Origin: Streptomyces hiroshimensis
Lineage (GTDB): Bacteria; Actinomycetota; Actinomycetes; Streptomycetales; Streptomycetaceae
Reading direction: 5' to 3'
Length of the DNA stretch: 64,000 bases
Assembly: GCF_014650335.1 (NCBI RefSeq)
Contig: NZ_BMUT01000006.1
Span: 186,001 to 250,000, forward strand
Made by a program: the position numbers and the translations under genes. Below, one piece after another: positions 16,785 through 23,877 of the stretch; position 1 is the first letter of the stretch, and the number at the start of each line of letters is the position of its first letter. The notes below the pieces were generated by a model. That model had not been told where the DNA came from, made no database searches, and saw only the letters and a list, made by a program, of their open reading frames with translations.

Positions 16785-17354
16785 TCAGCGCGCGGCGACC
16801 ACGGCGACCACGTCGAGCGCGATCCGCAGCCGACGGCCCGTCATTCCCTTGGCGTGGGTGACACCGAAGGCGTAGCGGTCGACGACGGCCGTGGCCTGCA
16901 CGGCCAGGCGGGGGCCGTCCGCGACGACCCGGTCGAGGGTCAGCACCACCGGCCGGGTGACACCGCGCACGGTCAACTCGCCGTGCACCGTCACCTCACC
17001 GTCCGCACCTTTCGCCCCGCCCGCCCCGCCCGTCCCGTCCGCGCGGCGGACGTCGCCGCCGTGGAAACGGATCTCGGGGTGGAGCGCCGAGTCGAGATAG
17101 TCGGCTGAGCGGACATGCCGGTCGCGCTGGGCGTGCCCACTGGAGAAGCTGTCGACGGGGATCACGGCCTCGACGGTGGAGGCGGATTCGGGCTCCCCGA
17201 CGGCGATGCGGCCGTGCGCGACGGAGAGGGTCCCCTTGATGGGGAACAGCCCGAAGAGCGCCCGCATCCGGAACCGGATCCTCGATGCCTCGGGGTCGAT
17301 GCGATAGACGCCCGGTGACGGCCCGTTCTTTTCGTCTGCGCCCTGGGTGGCCAT
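16785..17354 (-). CDS. YceI family protein
   Basis: A 189-residue YceI-type lipocalin-like beta-barrel, a family that binds isoprenoid or other amphiphilic lipids. Typical family phrases are YRIDPEASRIRFRMRALFGLFPIKGTLSVAHGRI near the start, SADYLDSALHPEIRFHGG in the middle and the closing GRRLRIALDVV. No signal peptide is visible, so it is probably cytoplasmic, as in many actinobacterial members. A short Gly/Ala-rich insert (GTGGAGGAKGADG) splits two strands. The ATG at 17354 has GGAGGGGAC upstream; the open frame extends 14 codons further without support. Confidence 0.85.
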   Translation of the reverse strand: MATQGADEKNGPSPGVYRIDPEASRIRFRMRALFGLFPIKGTLSVAHGRIAVGEPESASTVEAVIPVDSFSSGHAQRDRHVRSADYLDSALHPEIRFHGGDVRRADGTGGAGGAKGADGEVTVHGELTVRGVTRPVVLTLDRVVADGPRLAVQATAVVDRYAFGVTHAKGMTGRRLRIALDVVAVVAAR

Positions 17355-17476
17355 GGAGCAGTCCCCTCCCGACGGTTCCCGACGGTGCCGGTTCAACGGT
17401 CCCTAGCCGGTACGGTATCGGGCTTCCAGCCGCTTCGAACGGCGAACCGAAGGACCGCTGTGCCACCCCGTGTTCC

Positions 17477-18019
17477 TCACGACAGGGTGATCTCGTAACG
17501 GAGACGCTGACGATGGGCGGGCATGGTCATCAGGTCCACCTGGACGGGCCGGTCGCCGGCATCGAGGGTGAGCCGGGTGAGCCGGAGAACGGGTTCGCCG
17601 GGGGCGGTGCCGAGCGCATGCCGTTCGCCGTCGGTGGGCATCCGCGCGACGACGTCCTCGCGAACGGTCGCTCCCGCGTACCCGAGCCGCGCGAGCAGGG
17701 TGACGGCCCCGCCGGGGATCTTCGCGGTCCCGGCGAGCGGGGTGCCGCGGGCGATGGAGGCGGGGTAGTAGGTGTCGGTGAGCTCGCAGGGCCGCTCGTC
17801 GAGCAGCATCAGCCGTTGCCGCACGACCACGGTCTCGCCGGGCGGGACACGGAGCAGCTCGGCGACGACGTCCGGGGCGGGGACTTCACCGGCGTGGACG
17901 ATCTTCTGCCGCCCGCGGCGCCCTTGGGCGGCGGTCTCCGCGCTCCAGGCGTCGGGGCTGCCGTCGGGACGGGCGGTGAGGTAGGGCAGGGAACTGCTGA
18001 CCCAGCGGGCGTCGGTCAC
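17477..18019 (-). CDS. UTRA-domain protein without DNA-binding domain (GntR-like)
   Basis: A 180-residue protein that corresponds to the effector-binding half (UTRA domain) of HutC/GntR regulators. Phrases such as DVVAELLRVPPGETVVVRQRLMLLDERPCELTDTYYP are diagnostic. The winged-helix domain that normally precedes UTRA is missing, and the start is well defined, so this is not a truncation by a visible frameshift. It begins inside the stop of the DUF397 gene, forming a cassette XRE - DUF397 - UTRA on the minus strand. It may be a ligand-sensing partner of the XRE regulator; this is inference from gene order only. Confidence 0.75.
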   Translation of the reverse strand: MTDARWVSSSLPYLTARPDGSPDAWSAETAAQGRRGRQKIVHAGEVPAPDVVAELLRVPPGETVVVRQRLMLLDERPCELTDTYYPASIARGTPLAGTAKIPGGAVTLLARLGYAGATVREDVVARMPTDGERHALGTAPGEPVLRLTRLTLDAGDRPVQVDLMTMPAHRQRLRYEITLS

Positions 18020-18204
18020 GGTGTCCCCAACTCACGTTCCCGGACGGCCCGGGTGAAGGAACGGTACGGCGCAGCGGCGAAACGGAGGGTCGGCCCTCCG
18101 GGCCGTTTGGAGTCGCGTATGAGGACGGGTTCGGTGTCCTCTGCGAGAGCGATCTCTACGCAGTCCTCAACGGTGGCGCTGTAGCTGCTCTTCTTGAACT
18201 TCAT
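18016..18204 (-). CDS. DUF397 family small protein
   Basis: A 62-residue DUF397 protein with the family's opening KFKKSSYSATVEDCVEIA and closing RDSKRPGGPTLRFAAAPYRSFTRAVR. DUF397 proteins are nearly always encoded next to an XRE/DUF5753 regulator and are thought to act as its partner, as in the BldB/WhiJ-type systems of Streptomyces. The start ATG overlaps the XRE stop. Two adjacent ATGs (18207, 18204) are possible; GGAGG spacing favours 18204. It overlaps the UTRA gene downstream. Confidence 0.88.
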   Translation of the reverse strand: MKFKKSSYSATVEDCVEIALAEDTEPVLIRDSKRPGGPTLRFAAAPYRSFTRAVRERELGTP

Positions 18205-19073
18205 CATGCCTCCTTGACAACCCTTGCGATGAAGTCGCGGCTCGTGTCCGCATCCAGGGCTTGCGCCCACAGGTGATCGAATGCAGCGGTGTACCGCGTG
18301 ACGAGGGTGTCTTCGTCCAGGTATACAGAGGTCGCGAGCGGCTCCACTGCAACGACGGGATCGCCCACGTCGAAGTGGAACACCGTGTAGGAGCCGTTGA
18401 TTCCAGTGTGCGCCCCTGAGCTGAAGGGGAGAACCTGCAGCTCGATATTCGGCTGCTTTGATACGGCGATGAGGTGCTTGAGCTGCCCTCGGAGAACGCC
18501 GATACTGCCCATCTCGCGCCGGAGGCATGCCTCGTCAAGGACACACCGCAACGAGAGTGGGGGCCTGGTGGTCTGCCCGCTCGGCGCACTCGCCAGGATG
18601 TCCTGTCGCTTCATGCGCAGGTCGACGAAATTCCGTACGTCACGTGGGGTGCTCCATGCGCTGCCGCCTTCGATGACGGCCTGGGCGTAGTCCGCTGTCT
18701 GCAGCAGGCCCGGAATGACGATAGCCGCGTAGGCGTCGGTGCGGGTGGCGATCTCTTCCAACTCGATGAAGTCGGCGAACGGTGGACGAATCACGTCTTT
18801 GTACTGCGCGTAAATGCTCCGCTGGCGGGCACTGTTGGCCAGCCTCGCGATCTCCGTCGTCTCCGCGATGCGCGCTTCGTCCGTGACCCCGTATGCAGCA
18901 AAGAGCTTCTCCAGATCGGGGCGCTGCCTACCATTCTCGATCTTGCTCAAGGTCGGCCCGGACATGCCCAGCAGCCCGGCCGCCTCTGCAAGGTTGAGCC
19001 CGGCCCTCACCCGCATCGTCTTCAAGATCGCCCCTAGCCTCCGGCGCAGCAGGGTGGGCGTGACATCGGACAT
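18204..19073 (-). CDS. XRE-family regulator with DUF5753 domain
   Basis: A 289-residue regulator. Residues about 10-65 are a helix-turn-helix (LKTMRVRAGLNLAEAAGLLGMSGPTLSKIENGRQRP). The rest is the DUF5753 domain, with IVIPGLLQTADYAQAVIEGG, LRCVLDEACLRREMGS and QVLPFSSGAHTGINGSYTVFHF. It is the WhiJ-like type found in many copies in Streptomyces, usually with a DUF397 partner, as here. Known members influence development and antibiotic production; the target of this copy is unknown. Codon use is slightly less GC-biased than in its neighbours, as is common for these mobile-looking cassettes. Confidence 0.9.
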   Translation of the reverse strand: MSDVTPTLLRRRLGAILKTMRVRAGLNLAEAAGLLGMSGPTLSKIENGRQRPDLEKLFAAYGVTDEARIAETTEIARLANSARQRSIYAQYKDVIRPPFADFIELEEIATRTDAYAAIVIPGLLQTADYAQAVIEGGSAWSTPRDVRNFVDLRMKRQDILASAPSGQTTRPPLSLRCVLDEACLRREMGSIGVLRGQLKHLIAVSKQPNIELQVLPFSSGAHTGINGSYTVFHFDVGDPVVAVEPLATSVYLDEDTLVTRYTAAFDHLWAQALDADTSRDFIARVVKEA

Positions 19074-19241
19074 GTGATCACCTCCGTGGGGGCTGACTCT
19101 ATCGACACCAACTCACCTGATGTGTCGGCGTGTTCACTCCATCGTGTCAACTTTCTGGCGAAAGTATCGACCGAAAGGCTCGCCAGGCACAGCATGAGGC
19201 TGTCGTGAGGCAGGCGAGTCGGCTAGGGGAGGCGCGAGGCG

Positions 19242-19577
19242 ATGACGTACAGGATCGGTGCGTTCGTGGTGGACATGCGGGAGGGGCGAATCGCGCAGGT
19301 GATCGGGGCTGCGGGGAGTCGCGTCACCCTGCGTCGTCCCGGCGGGGGCCTCGAATGGGAGGCGCCGTTCGCTTCCTTGCGGCTTGCGACGCGGGAGGAC
19401 CGGGAGGCGGCCGGGTTGTGGCCGGCCGGGTCCCGGCCCATGTACGGGTGCGGGGACTGCGCGCAGCTGGCGGCTGCCTATAAGGAGGCCGCCGCCGGGG
19501 ACGATCCGGTCACGACCGGGGACGCCCTGGTGCTCCAGCGCCGTCACTGGCGCACCGTGCACATGGGGGGTGCGTGA
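19242..19577 (+). CDS. Hypothetical protein next to the XRE cassette
   Basis: A 111-residue protein of unknown function. The first ~45 residues look like a small beta-rich domain (YRIGAFVVDMREGRIAQVIGAAGSRVTLRRPGGG). The second half has a CGDCAQL motif and a short helix. Such proteins recur beside XRE/DUF397 loci in Streptomyces. The ATG at 19242 has GGGGAGG about nine bases upstream. Its stop overlaps the next gene's GTG start (GTGA), so the two are probably co-translated. Confidence 0.65.
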   Translation: MTYRIGAFVVDMREGRIAQVIGAAGSRVTLRRPGGGLEWEAPFASLRLATREDREAAGLWPAGSRPMYGCGDCAQLAAAYKEAAAGDDPVTTGDALVLQRRHWRTVHMGGA

Positions 19578-19804
19578 CCGTGCGGACGACCTGCACGCAC
19601 CGCGGAGGCTGGGCGGCCCGGACGCGGGGCGAGGCCCGCTGCCGCGATTGCGGGACCGTCCGCTTCACCGAGTACGCCGCCCTCCGGCCGCCGGGCCTGC
19701 CGCACGCACTCACCCCGAAGCCGAGGGACGCCCGCAGGGCAGATCGCGCCGCGGTGATGTGGATCGCGAACCTGCCCCGCAGGCGGGTTAGGGCGAGTGA
19801 CTGA
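19574..19804 (+). CDS. Small Cys-rich protein, DUF6255-like
   Basis: A 76-residue protein with TCTHRGGWAARTRGEARCRDCGTVRFTEYAALRPPGLP. This resembles the DUF6255 family, small proteins with a likely zinc-binding C-x(n)-CxxC arrangement found in Streptomyces. The function is unknown; the family name mentions natural products, but nothing here shows a biosynthetic cluster. It is coupled to the preceding gene by a GTGA overlap. Confidence 0.55.
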   Translation: MTVRTTCTHRGGWAARTRGEARCRDCGTVRFTEYAALRPPGLPHALTPKPRDARRADRAAVMWIANLPRRRVRASD

Positions 19805-19848
19805 GGGGCCGGTCGCGGCCGGCAGGGCGTGGCGGGCGCAGGCCGGGT

Positions 19849-20604
19849 CTATCCGCGGCCCGAAGGTGACTCGGTGATGCCGGCCGAGGTCGGTCCGGGT
19901 TTCGTGTGGAGGATCGCACGGGCCTGCTCCGCGGCGCGGACGATGCTTTCGGAGACGAAGTCGGCGAAGCGGGCGATGTTTTCGAGGCGGGTGGCGGCCG
20001 GGGTGTCGGGGCCGAGGACGCCGACGCCCTCCCGTGCGATCGCGACGAGGTGGGCGGTGCCGCGGGCGCTGGCCATCATCGACTCGTACCAGACGTCGTC
20101 GTCGACGATGTAGCGCTCGCGGCGGCGCTCGTCGCGTTCCCGGCGGACGAGGCCCTGGCTTTCGAGGAACGCGATCGCTTTGGAGACGGATGCCGGGCTG
20201 ACCTGGAGGCGCTGGACGAGTTCGGACGCGGTGAGGCTGCCCGCGTCGGTGAGGGTGAGACAGGCCAGCACCCGGGACATCATCTTGGGTACGCCGGAAG
20301 CCATGAGGACGCTGGTGAACGTCTCCTCGTACTCGCGCACGGCCTCGGCGTCGCGTCCGTGGGCCTGCGGAGGCGCCTCCGCCCCCTGGGGTGCTGCCTG
20401 CTTGCGCCGGTGGGCGCGGCGTTCGGTGGCGCGGTGGGCCAGGTCGGCGCGGTAGGCGGTGGGGCCGCCGTTGCGCATCACTTCGCGCGTGACCGTCGAG
20501 GTGGGGCGGTCGAGGCGCCGGGCGATCTCCGCGTAGGCGAGGCCGTCGGCCAGCCCCAGCGCGATCTGCTGACGTTCCTGCTGGGTGAGCCTGCCTCCCG
20601 GCAT
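19849..20604 (-). CDS. MarR-type regulator with an N-terminal transposase-like HTH
   Basis: A 251-residue regulator with two DNA-binding regions. Residues 1-60 (LTQQERQQIALGLADGLAYAEIARRLDRPTSTVTREVMRNGG) form the HTH_38 domain seen at the start of IS30-type transposases. Residues about 95-200 are a winged helix of the MarR/GbsR kind (LTASELVQRLQVSPASVSKAIAFLESQGLVRRERDERRRERYIVDDD). It is divergent from the DUF4097/serine hydrolase pair, and the promoter between them contains repeated TGCAACG words that it probably binds. The ATG at 20604 fits the HTH start. Confidence 0.82.
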   Translation of the reverse strand: MPGGRLTQQERQQIALGLADGLAYAEIARRLDRPTSTVTREVMRNGGPTAYRADLAHRATERRAHRRKQAAPQGAEAPPQAHGRDAEAVREYEETFTSVLMASGVPKMMSRVLACLTLTDAGSLTASELVQRLQVSPASVSKAIAFLESQGLVRRERDERRRERYIVDDDVWYESMMASARGTAHLVAIAREGVGVLGPDTPAATRLENIARFADFVSESIVRAAEQARAILHTKPGPTSAGITESPSGRG

Positions 20605-20677
20605 CGCGGTCTCCTTTATGCCCCTTGGCGGTTCCTGGTTCCTGGTGTCCCCAGCGTAGCGTTCGCTTTCAATTCAT

Positions 20678-20798
20678 TGCAACGAACGGGCGTCTTCGTT
20701 GCGTTAAACCCCAGGCCGTTGCAACGATTTTATGGCTTTGACCTGCAGTGATGCTGATTTTGTGCAACGAGTGTGTTGATGGATCCATGAATGCAACG
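20678..20798. promoter_or_regulatory. Operator array of TGCAACG words in the divergent promoter
   Basis: Five copies of TGCAACG or its complement occur in ~120 bases: 20678-20684, 20697-20703 (CGTTGCG, one mismatch), a perfect palindrome CGTTGCAACG at 20717-20726, 20763-20769 and 20792-20798. The stretch is AT-richer than its surroundings. It lies between the MarR-type regulator (start 20604) and the DUF4097 gene (start 20851). Confidence 0.7.
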
Positions 20799-20850
20799 TA
20801 GCTTTTCGTTCATCAGAAACGACGCAGTGAACACACCGAAGGAAAACGCC

Positions 20851-21522
20851 ATGCAGAAGTTCGACACCGCCGCCCCCGTCTCCGCCGTCCTCGACATCCC
20901 CGCGGGACGTATCCGGTTCATCGCCGCCGACCGGGCCGACACCACGGTCGAGGTCCTGCCCGAAGACGCCTCGAAGAGCCGTGACGTGAAGGCGGCGGAG
21001 CAGATCACGGTCGCCTACGGCGACGGCGTCCTGCGGATCGAGGCCGCAGCGGCGAAGAACCGGATCCTCGGCAACCCCGGGGCCGTCGAGGTGACCGTCC
21101 AGCTGCCCGCCGGCTCCCGTGTCGAGGCGAAGGCCGCGAGTGCCGAACTCCGCGGCGTCGGACGGCTCGGCGACGTCGCCTTCGAGGGCGCGCACGGCAC
21201 GGTCAAGCTCGACGAGACCGCGAGCGCCCGCCTCACCCTCCAGGCCGGTGACATCTCCGTCGGCCGCCTGGGCGGGCCCGCGGAGATCAGCACCCAGAAG
21301 GGCGACCTCCACATCACCGAAGCCGTGCACGGCACGGTCACGCTGCGCACCGAGCACGGCGACATCTCGGTCGGCGCCGCCCGCGGAGTCTCCGCCACCC
21401 TCGACGCCGGCACCTCCTACGGCCGCATCCACAACACGCTCCAGAACAGCGACGGCTCCACCGCCGGCCTGAACATCCACGCGACCACCGCGTACGGCGA
21501 CATCACCGCCCGCAGCCTCTGA
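20851..21522 (+). CDS. DUF4097 beta-helix protein
   Basis: A 223-residue protein of the DUF4097 (DUF4098-like) family, which forms a parallel beta-helix. Repeating short strands such as LRIEAAAAKNRILGNPGAVEVTVQLPAGSRVEAKAASAEL, then GDISVGRLGGPAEISTQKGDLHI and GDISVGAARG, are characteristic. No signal peptide or membrane helix is visible, so it is probably cytoplasmic. Function unknown. The ATG at 20851 follows GAAGGAAAA. It lies just before the serine hydrolase gene and is probably regulated by the divergent MarR-type protein. Confidence 0.82.
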   Translation: MQKFDTAAPVSAVLDIPAGRIRFIAADRADTTVEVLPEDASKSRDVKAAEQITVAYGDGVLRIEAAAAKNRILGNPGAVEVTVQLPAGSRVEAKAASAELRGVGRLGDVAFEGAHGTVKLDETASARLTLQAGDISVGRLGGPAEISTQKGDLHITEAVHGTVTLRTEHGDISVGAARGVSATLDAGTSYGRIHNTLQNSDGSTAGLNIHATTAYGDITARSL

Positions 21523-21554
21523 CCTACAGCCTCTGACCTACAGCCTCTGACCCG
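21513..21554 (+). repeat. 14-bp tandem repeat over the DUF4097 stop codon
   Basis: Three copies of CAGCCTCTGACCTA (21513, 21527, 21541; the last ends CCCG). The first contains the gene's stop codon and the later ones fill the gap to the serine hydrolase. Confidence 0.75.
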
Positions 21555-21577
21555 CAGCGCCCCGAAGGAGCACCACC

Positions 21578-22711
21578 ATGACGAACGTGACCCGCAAGAC
21601 CCCCGGAGTCCTCGACGCCGCCGGGCCGGCTCGCCCGGAGCTGCAGAAGGTCATCGAGGAGATGGTCGATTCCGGTTTCACCGGGGTGCAGTTGCGCGTG
21701 CACGACGAGCGGGGCGAGTGGGTCGGCACCGCCGGGGCGGCCGAACCGGGCGGGGCCGCGAAGCCGCCGACGAACGGGTATGTACGGATCGGCAGCAACA
21801 CCAAGACCTTCACCGCGGCCCTGGCGCTGCAGCTGGTGGCCGAGGGCAGGATCGGGCTGGACACCCCGGTGGCCGACTACCTGCCCGCGTACGGGCCGGA
21901 CCCGCGGATCACGGTGCGGATGCTGCTGCAGCACACCAGCGGGGTCTTCAACTTCACCGGCGAGTACTACGACGACGGGACGTTCGCGCCGGGGATCCCC
22001 GCCACGACCGCGGGCCGGGAGTGGGTCGGCAACCGGTTCAAGACCTACCGGCCGGAGGAGCTGGTACGGCTGGCGCTGTCCAAGCCGGCGCGGTTCGAGC
22101 CGGGGACGGACTGGAGCTACTCCAACACCAACTACGTACTGGCCAGGCTGCTGATCGAGAAGGTCACCGGCCGCCCGTTCGCCGAGGAGATGCAGCGGCT
22201 GGTCCTGGGACCGCTCGGGCTGTCGGACACCGTGGTGCCGGACACCGACCCGGAGGTCCCCGAGCCGCACGCCCACGCCTACTACCGGTACGAGGAGGAG
22301 GACGGCGGCGGGCAGAAGACGGTCGACGTCACCCGCCAGAACCCCTCCTGGATCTCCACCGGCGGAGACATGATCTCGACCACCCGGGACCTCCACACGT
22401 TCATCTCCGCACTGATGGGCGGCAGGCTCCTGCCGGCCCCGCTGCTGGCCGAGATGTGCAAGCCGCATCCCAAGGCCGGCTACGGCCTGGGGGTGTTCGT
22501 TCAGGACACGGGCGAAAACGGCGGCACCGTCATCACCCACAACGGCGGCATGGCGGGCCACGCGGCGCTGATGTACAGCACGCCCGACGGCAGCAGGACC
22601 CTGACCGCCGCACTGAACTACGTGGACGACGCAGCCCTGTCCCTGGCCGGGCCGTTCCAGAAGGCGACGCAGAGGCTCGTCGACGAGGTGTTCTGCTCGC
22701 CCGCTCACTGA
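21578..22711 (+). CDS. Serine hydrolase, beta-lactamase class C/D-Ala-D-Ala carboxypeptidase type
   Basis: A 377-residue penicillin-binding-protein-fold hydrolase. Catalytic motifs are SNTK (SxxK, near residue 74), YSNTNY (YxN, near residue 186) and HNGG (the KTG equivalent, near residue 320). Typical supporting phrases are TVRMLLQHTSGV and PGTDWSYSNTNYVLARLLIEKVTGRPF. There is no signal peptide, so unlike true carboxypeptidases it is likely cytoplasmic and may be an esterase or amide hydrolase. It follows the DUF4097 gene by 55 bases, and its stop converges on the ArsR-type gene almost without a gap. Confidence 0.85.
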   Translation: MTNVTRKTPGVLDAAGPARPELQKVIEEMVDSGFTGVQLRVHDERGEWVGTAGAAEPGGAAKPPTNGYVRIGSNTKTFTAALALQLVAEGRIGLDTPVADYLPAYGPDPRITVRMLLQHTSGVFNFTGEYYDDGTFAPGIPATTAGREWVGNRFKTYRPEELVRLALSKPARFEPGTDWSYSNTNYVLARLLIEKVTGRPFAEEMQRLVLGPLGLSDTVVPDTDPEVPEPHAHAYYRYEEEDGGGQKTVDVTRQNPSWISTGGDMISTTRDLHTFISALMGGRLLPAPLLAEMCKPHPKAGYGLGVFVQDTGENGGTVITHNGGMAGHAALMYSTPDGSRTLTAALNYVDDAALSLAGPFQKATQRLVDEVFCSPAH

Positions 22712-22712
22712 A

Positions 22713-23795
22713 CTAGCGCAGCGCGTTCCCCAGCAGATCCGCGCCCAGGCGGCCGACCAGGTCGATGTCCAGTTCGTGGAAGACGTACCGGCCTTGTCTG
22801 CGGGTGCGGGTGAGGCCCGCCTTCTTCAGGACGCCGAGATGCCGGGACACCTCCGGTGCCGTGAGGCCGTTGGCGTCCGCCAGTTCCGTGGTGGAGTGGG
22901 GGCCCCGGGCGAGGGTCCGGCACAGGCGGAGCCGGAGGGGGTGGGCGACGGCCTCCAGGCGCTGCTGGACCGTCGCCAGCGAGAGCACCGGCGGCAGCTC
23001 GGGGACCGCGACGGGGTACTGGAGAACCGGCCGGTCGCCGTGGGCGTCCCGGATGACGAGGTGCGGCCATCCGAAGGCCGTGGGGAGGAAGACCAGCCCG
23101 GAGGCGGAGGCCTTCACCCGGCCGTCCTGCAGCTTGTCGACCACCAGGTGGTTGCGCCCGGCGTCCAGCGTGATGGCGGGGGAGGCCGCGGCGACGGCGT
23201 CCCCCAGGCCGCGGTGTCTGAGCAGTTCGTTCTTGTGACGGGCGTCGGCGGCCAGCCGCGGCCGGACCTGCTGCCAGACCTCACCGAAGAAGAGCTGCTC
23301 GCACTCCTCCAGCAGCCGGCGCAGCCACGTACGTACCGCGTGCGGGTCCTCCAGCAGCCGGTCGGCGAACGCCGCCTGCCGCAGCCCGCGCGCCGCGGCG
23401 AGCTCCCGGGCCCGCCGGCGGTCCTCCGCCCGGCGCAGCGGGGACGGCCTGGGGTGAGCGAACGACGTGGCGCAGGAGATCTCCACCGCGGCGACGACGA
23501 AGGCGTCGTCGTCCAGCCGGTCCCATGCGTCCAGCTCCTCTCCGAGGCCGGCCGCCGCGGTCCCCGGCAGGAACAGGTCCGAACGCGTGGAACGCCAGAG
23601 GATGTCCGCCTCGTAGAGCCTGTCGGCCAGATCCGGAGGGAGCAGGTCCCTGGTCCGGGTGGCCCATTCGAGGAGACCGGGGTGGTGGGACGGCTCGGCC
23701 AGGACGTGCAACGCCGCGCCCAGCTCGGCGAGCGGGGACACCGCGAAGGACACACGCTCCGGCGGTACGTCCGAGACGTCGATCACCACACTCAT
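22713..23795 (-). CDS. ArsR-family regulator with DUF5937 domain
   Basis: A 360-residue regulator. Residues 1-240 match the DUF5937 type (VSFAVSPLAELGAALHVLAEPSHHPGLLEWA, later NELLRHRGLGDAV). The C-terminal ~80 residues are an ArsR winged helix (LRLRLCRTLARGPHSTTELADANGLTAPEVSRHLGVLKKAGLTRTRRQGRYVFHELD). No metal-binding Cys pair is present in the HTH, so it probably senses an organic ligand through the N-terminal domain. The ATG at 23795 starts the conserved MSVVIDVS. Its 3' end abuts the convergent serine hydrolase gene. Confidence 0.85.
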   Translation of the reverse strand: MSVVIDVSDVPPERVSFAVSPLAELGAALHVLAEPSHHPGLLEWATRTRDLLPPDLADRLYEADILWRSTRSDLFLPGTAAAGLGEELDAWDRLDDDAFVVAAVEISCATSFAHPRPSPLRRAEDRRRARELAAARGLRQAAFADRLLEDPHAVRTWLRRLLEECEQLFFGEVWQQVRPRLAADARHKNELLRHRGLGDAVAAASPAITLDAGRNHLVVDKLQDGRVKASASGLVFLPTAFGWPHLVIRDAHGDRPVLQYPVAVPELPPVLSLATVQQRLEAVAHPLRLRLCRTLARGPHSTTELADANGLTAPEVSRHLGVLKKAGLTRTRRQGRYVFHELDIDLVGRLGADLLGNALR

Positions 23796-23828
23796 CGCTT
23801 CAGTGTGCCGTTCCCGCGAGAGCGCACA

Positions 23829-23864
23829 CAAAGCCCCCGGTGGCTGCTGCCACCGGGGGCTTTG
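23829..23864 (-). terminator. Intrinsic terminator after the NCS2 permease gene
   Basis: Perfect 15-bp arms (CAAAGCCCCCGGTGG and its complement) with a six-base loop, ending in CTTTG on the minus strand, 13 bases past the permease stop. It separates the permease from the ArsR/DUF5937 gene on the same strand. Confidence 0.85.
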
Positions 23865-23877
23865 CTCGGGCCGGGGG

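Noticed and set aside
19849..20604. Remnant of an IS30 insertion sequence
   Set aside because: Only the HTH head is IS30-like; the rest is a complete MarR-type domain and no DDE catalytic region or terminal repeats are visible.
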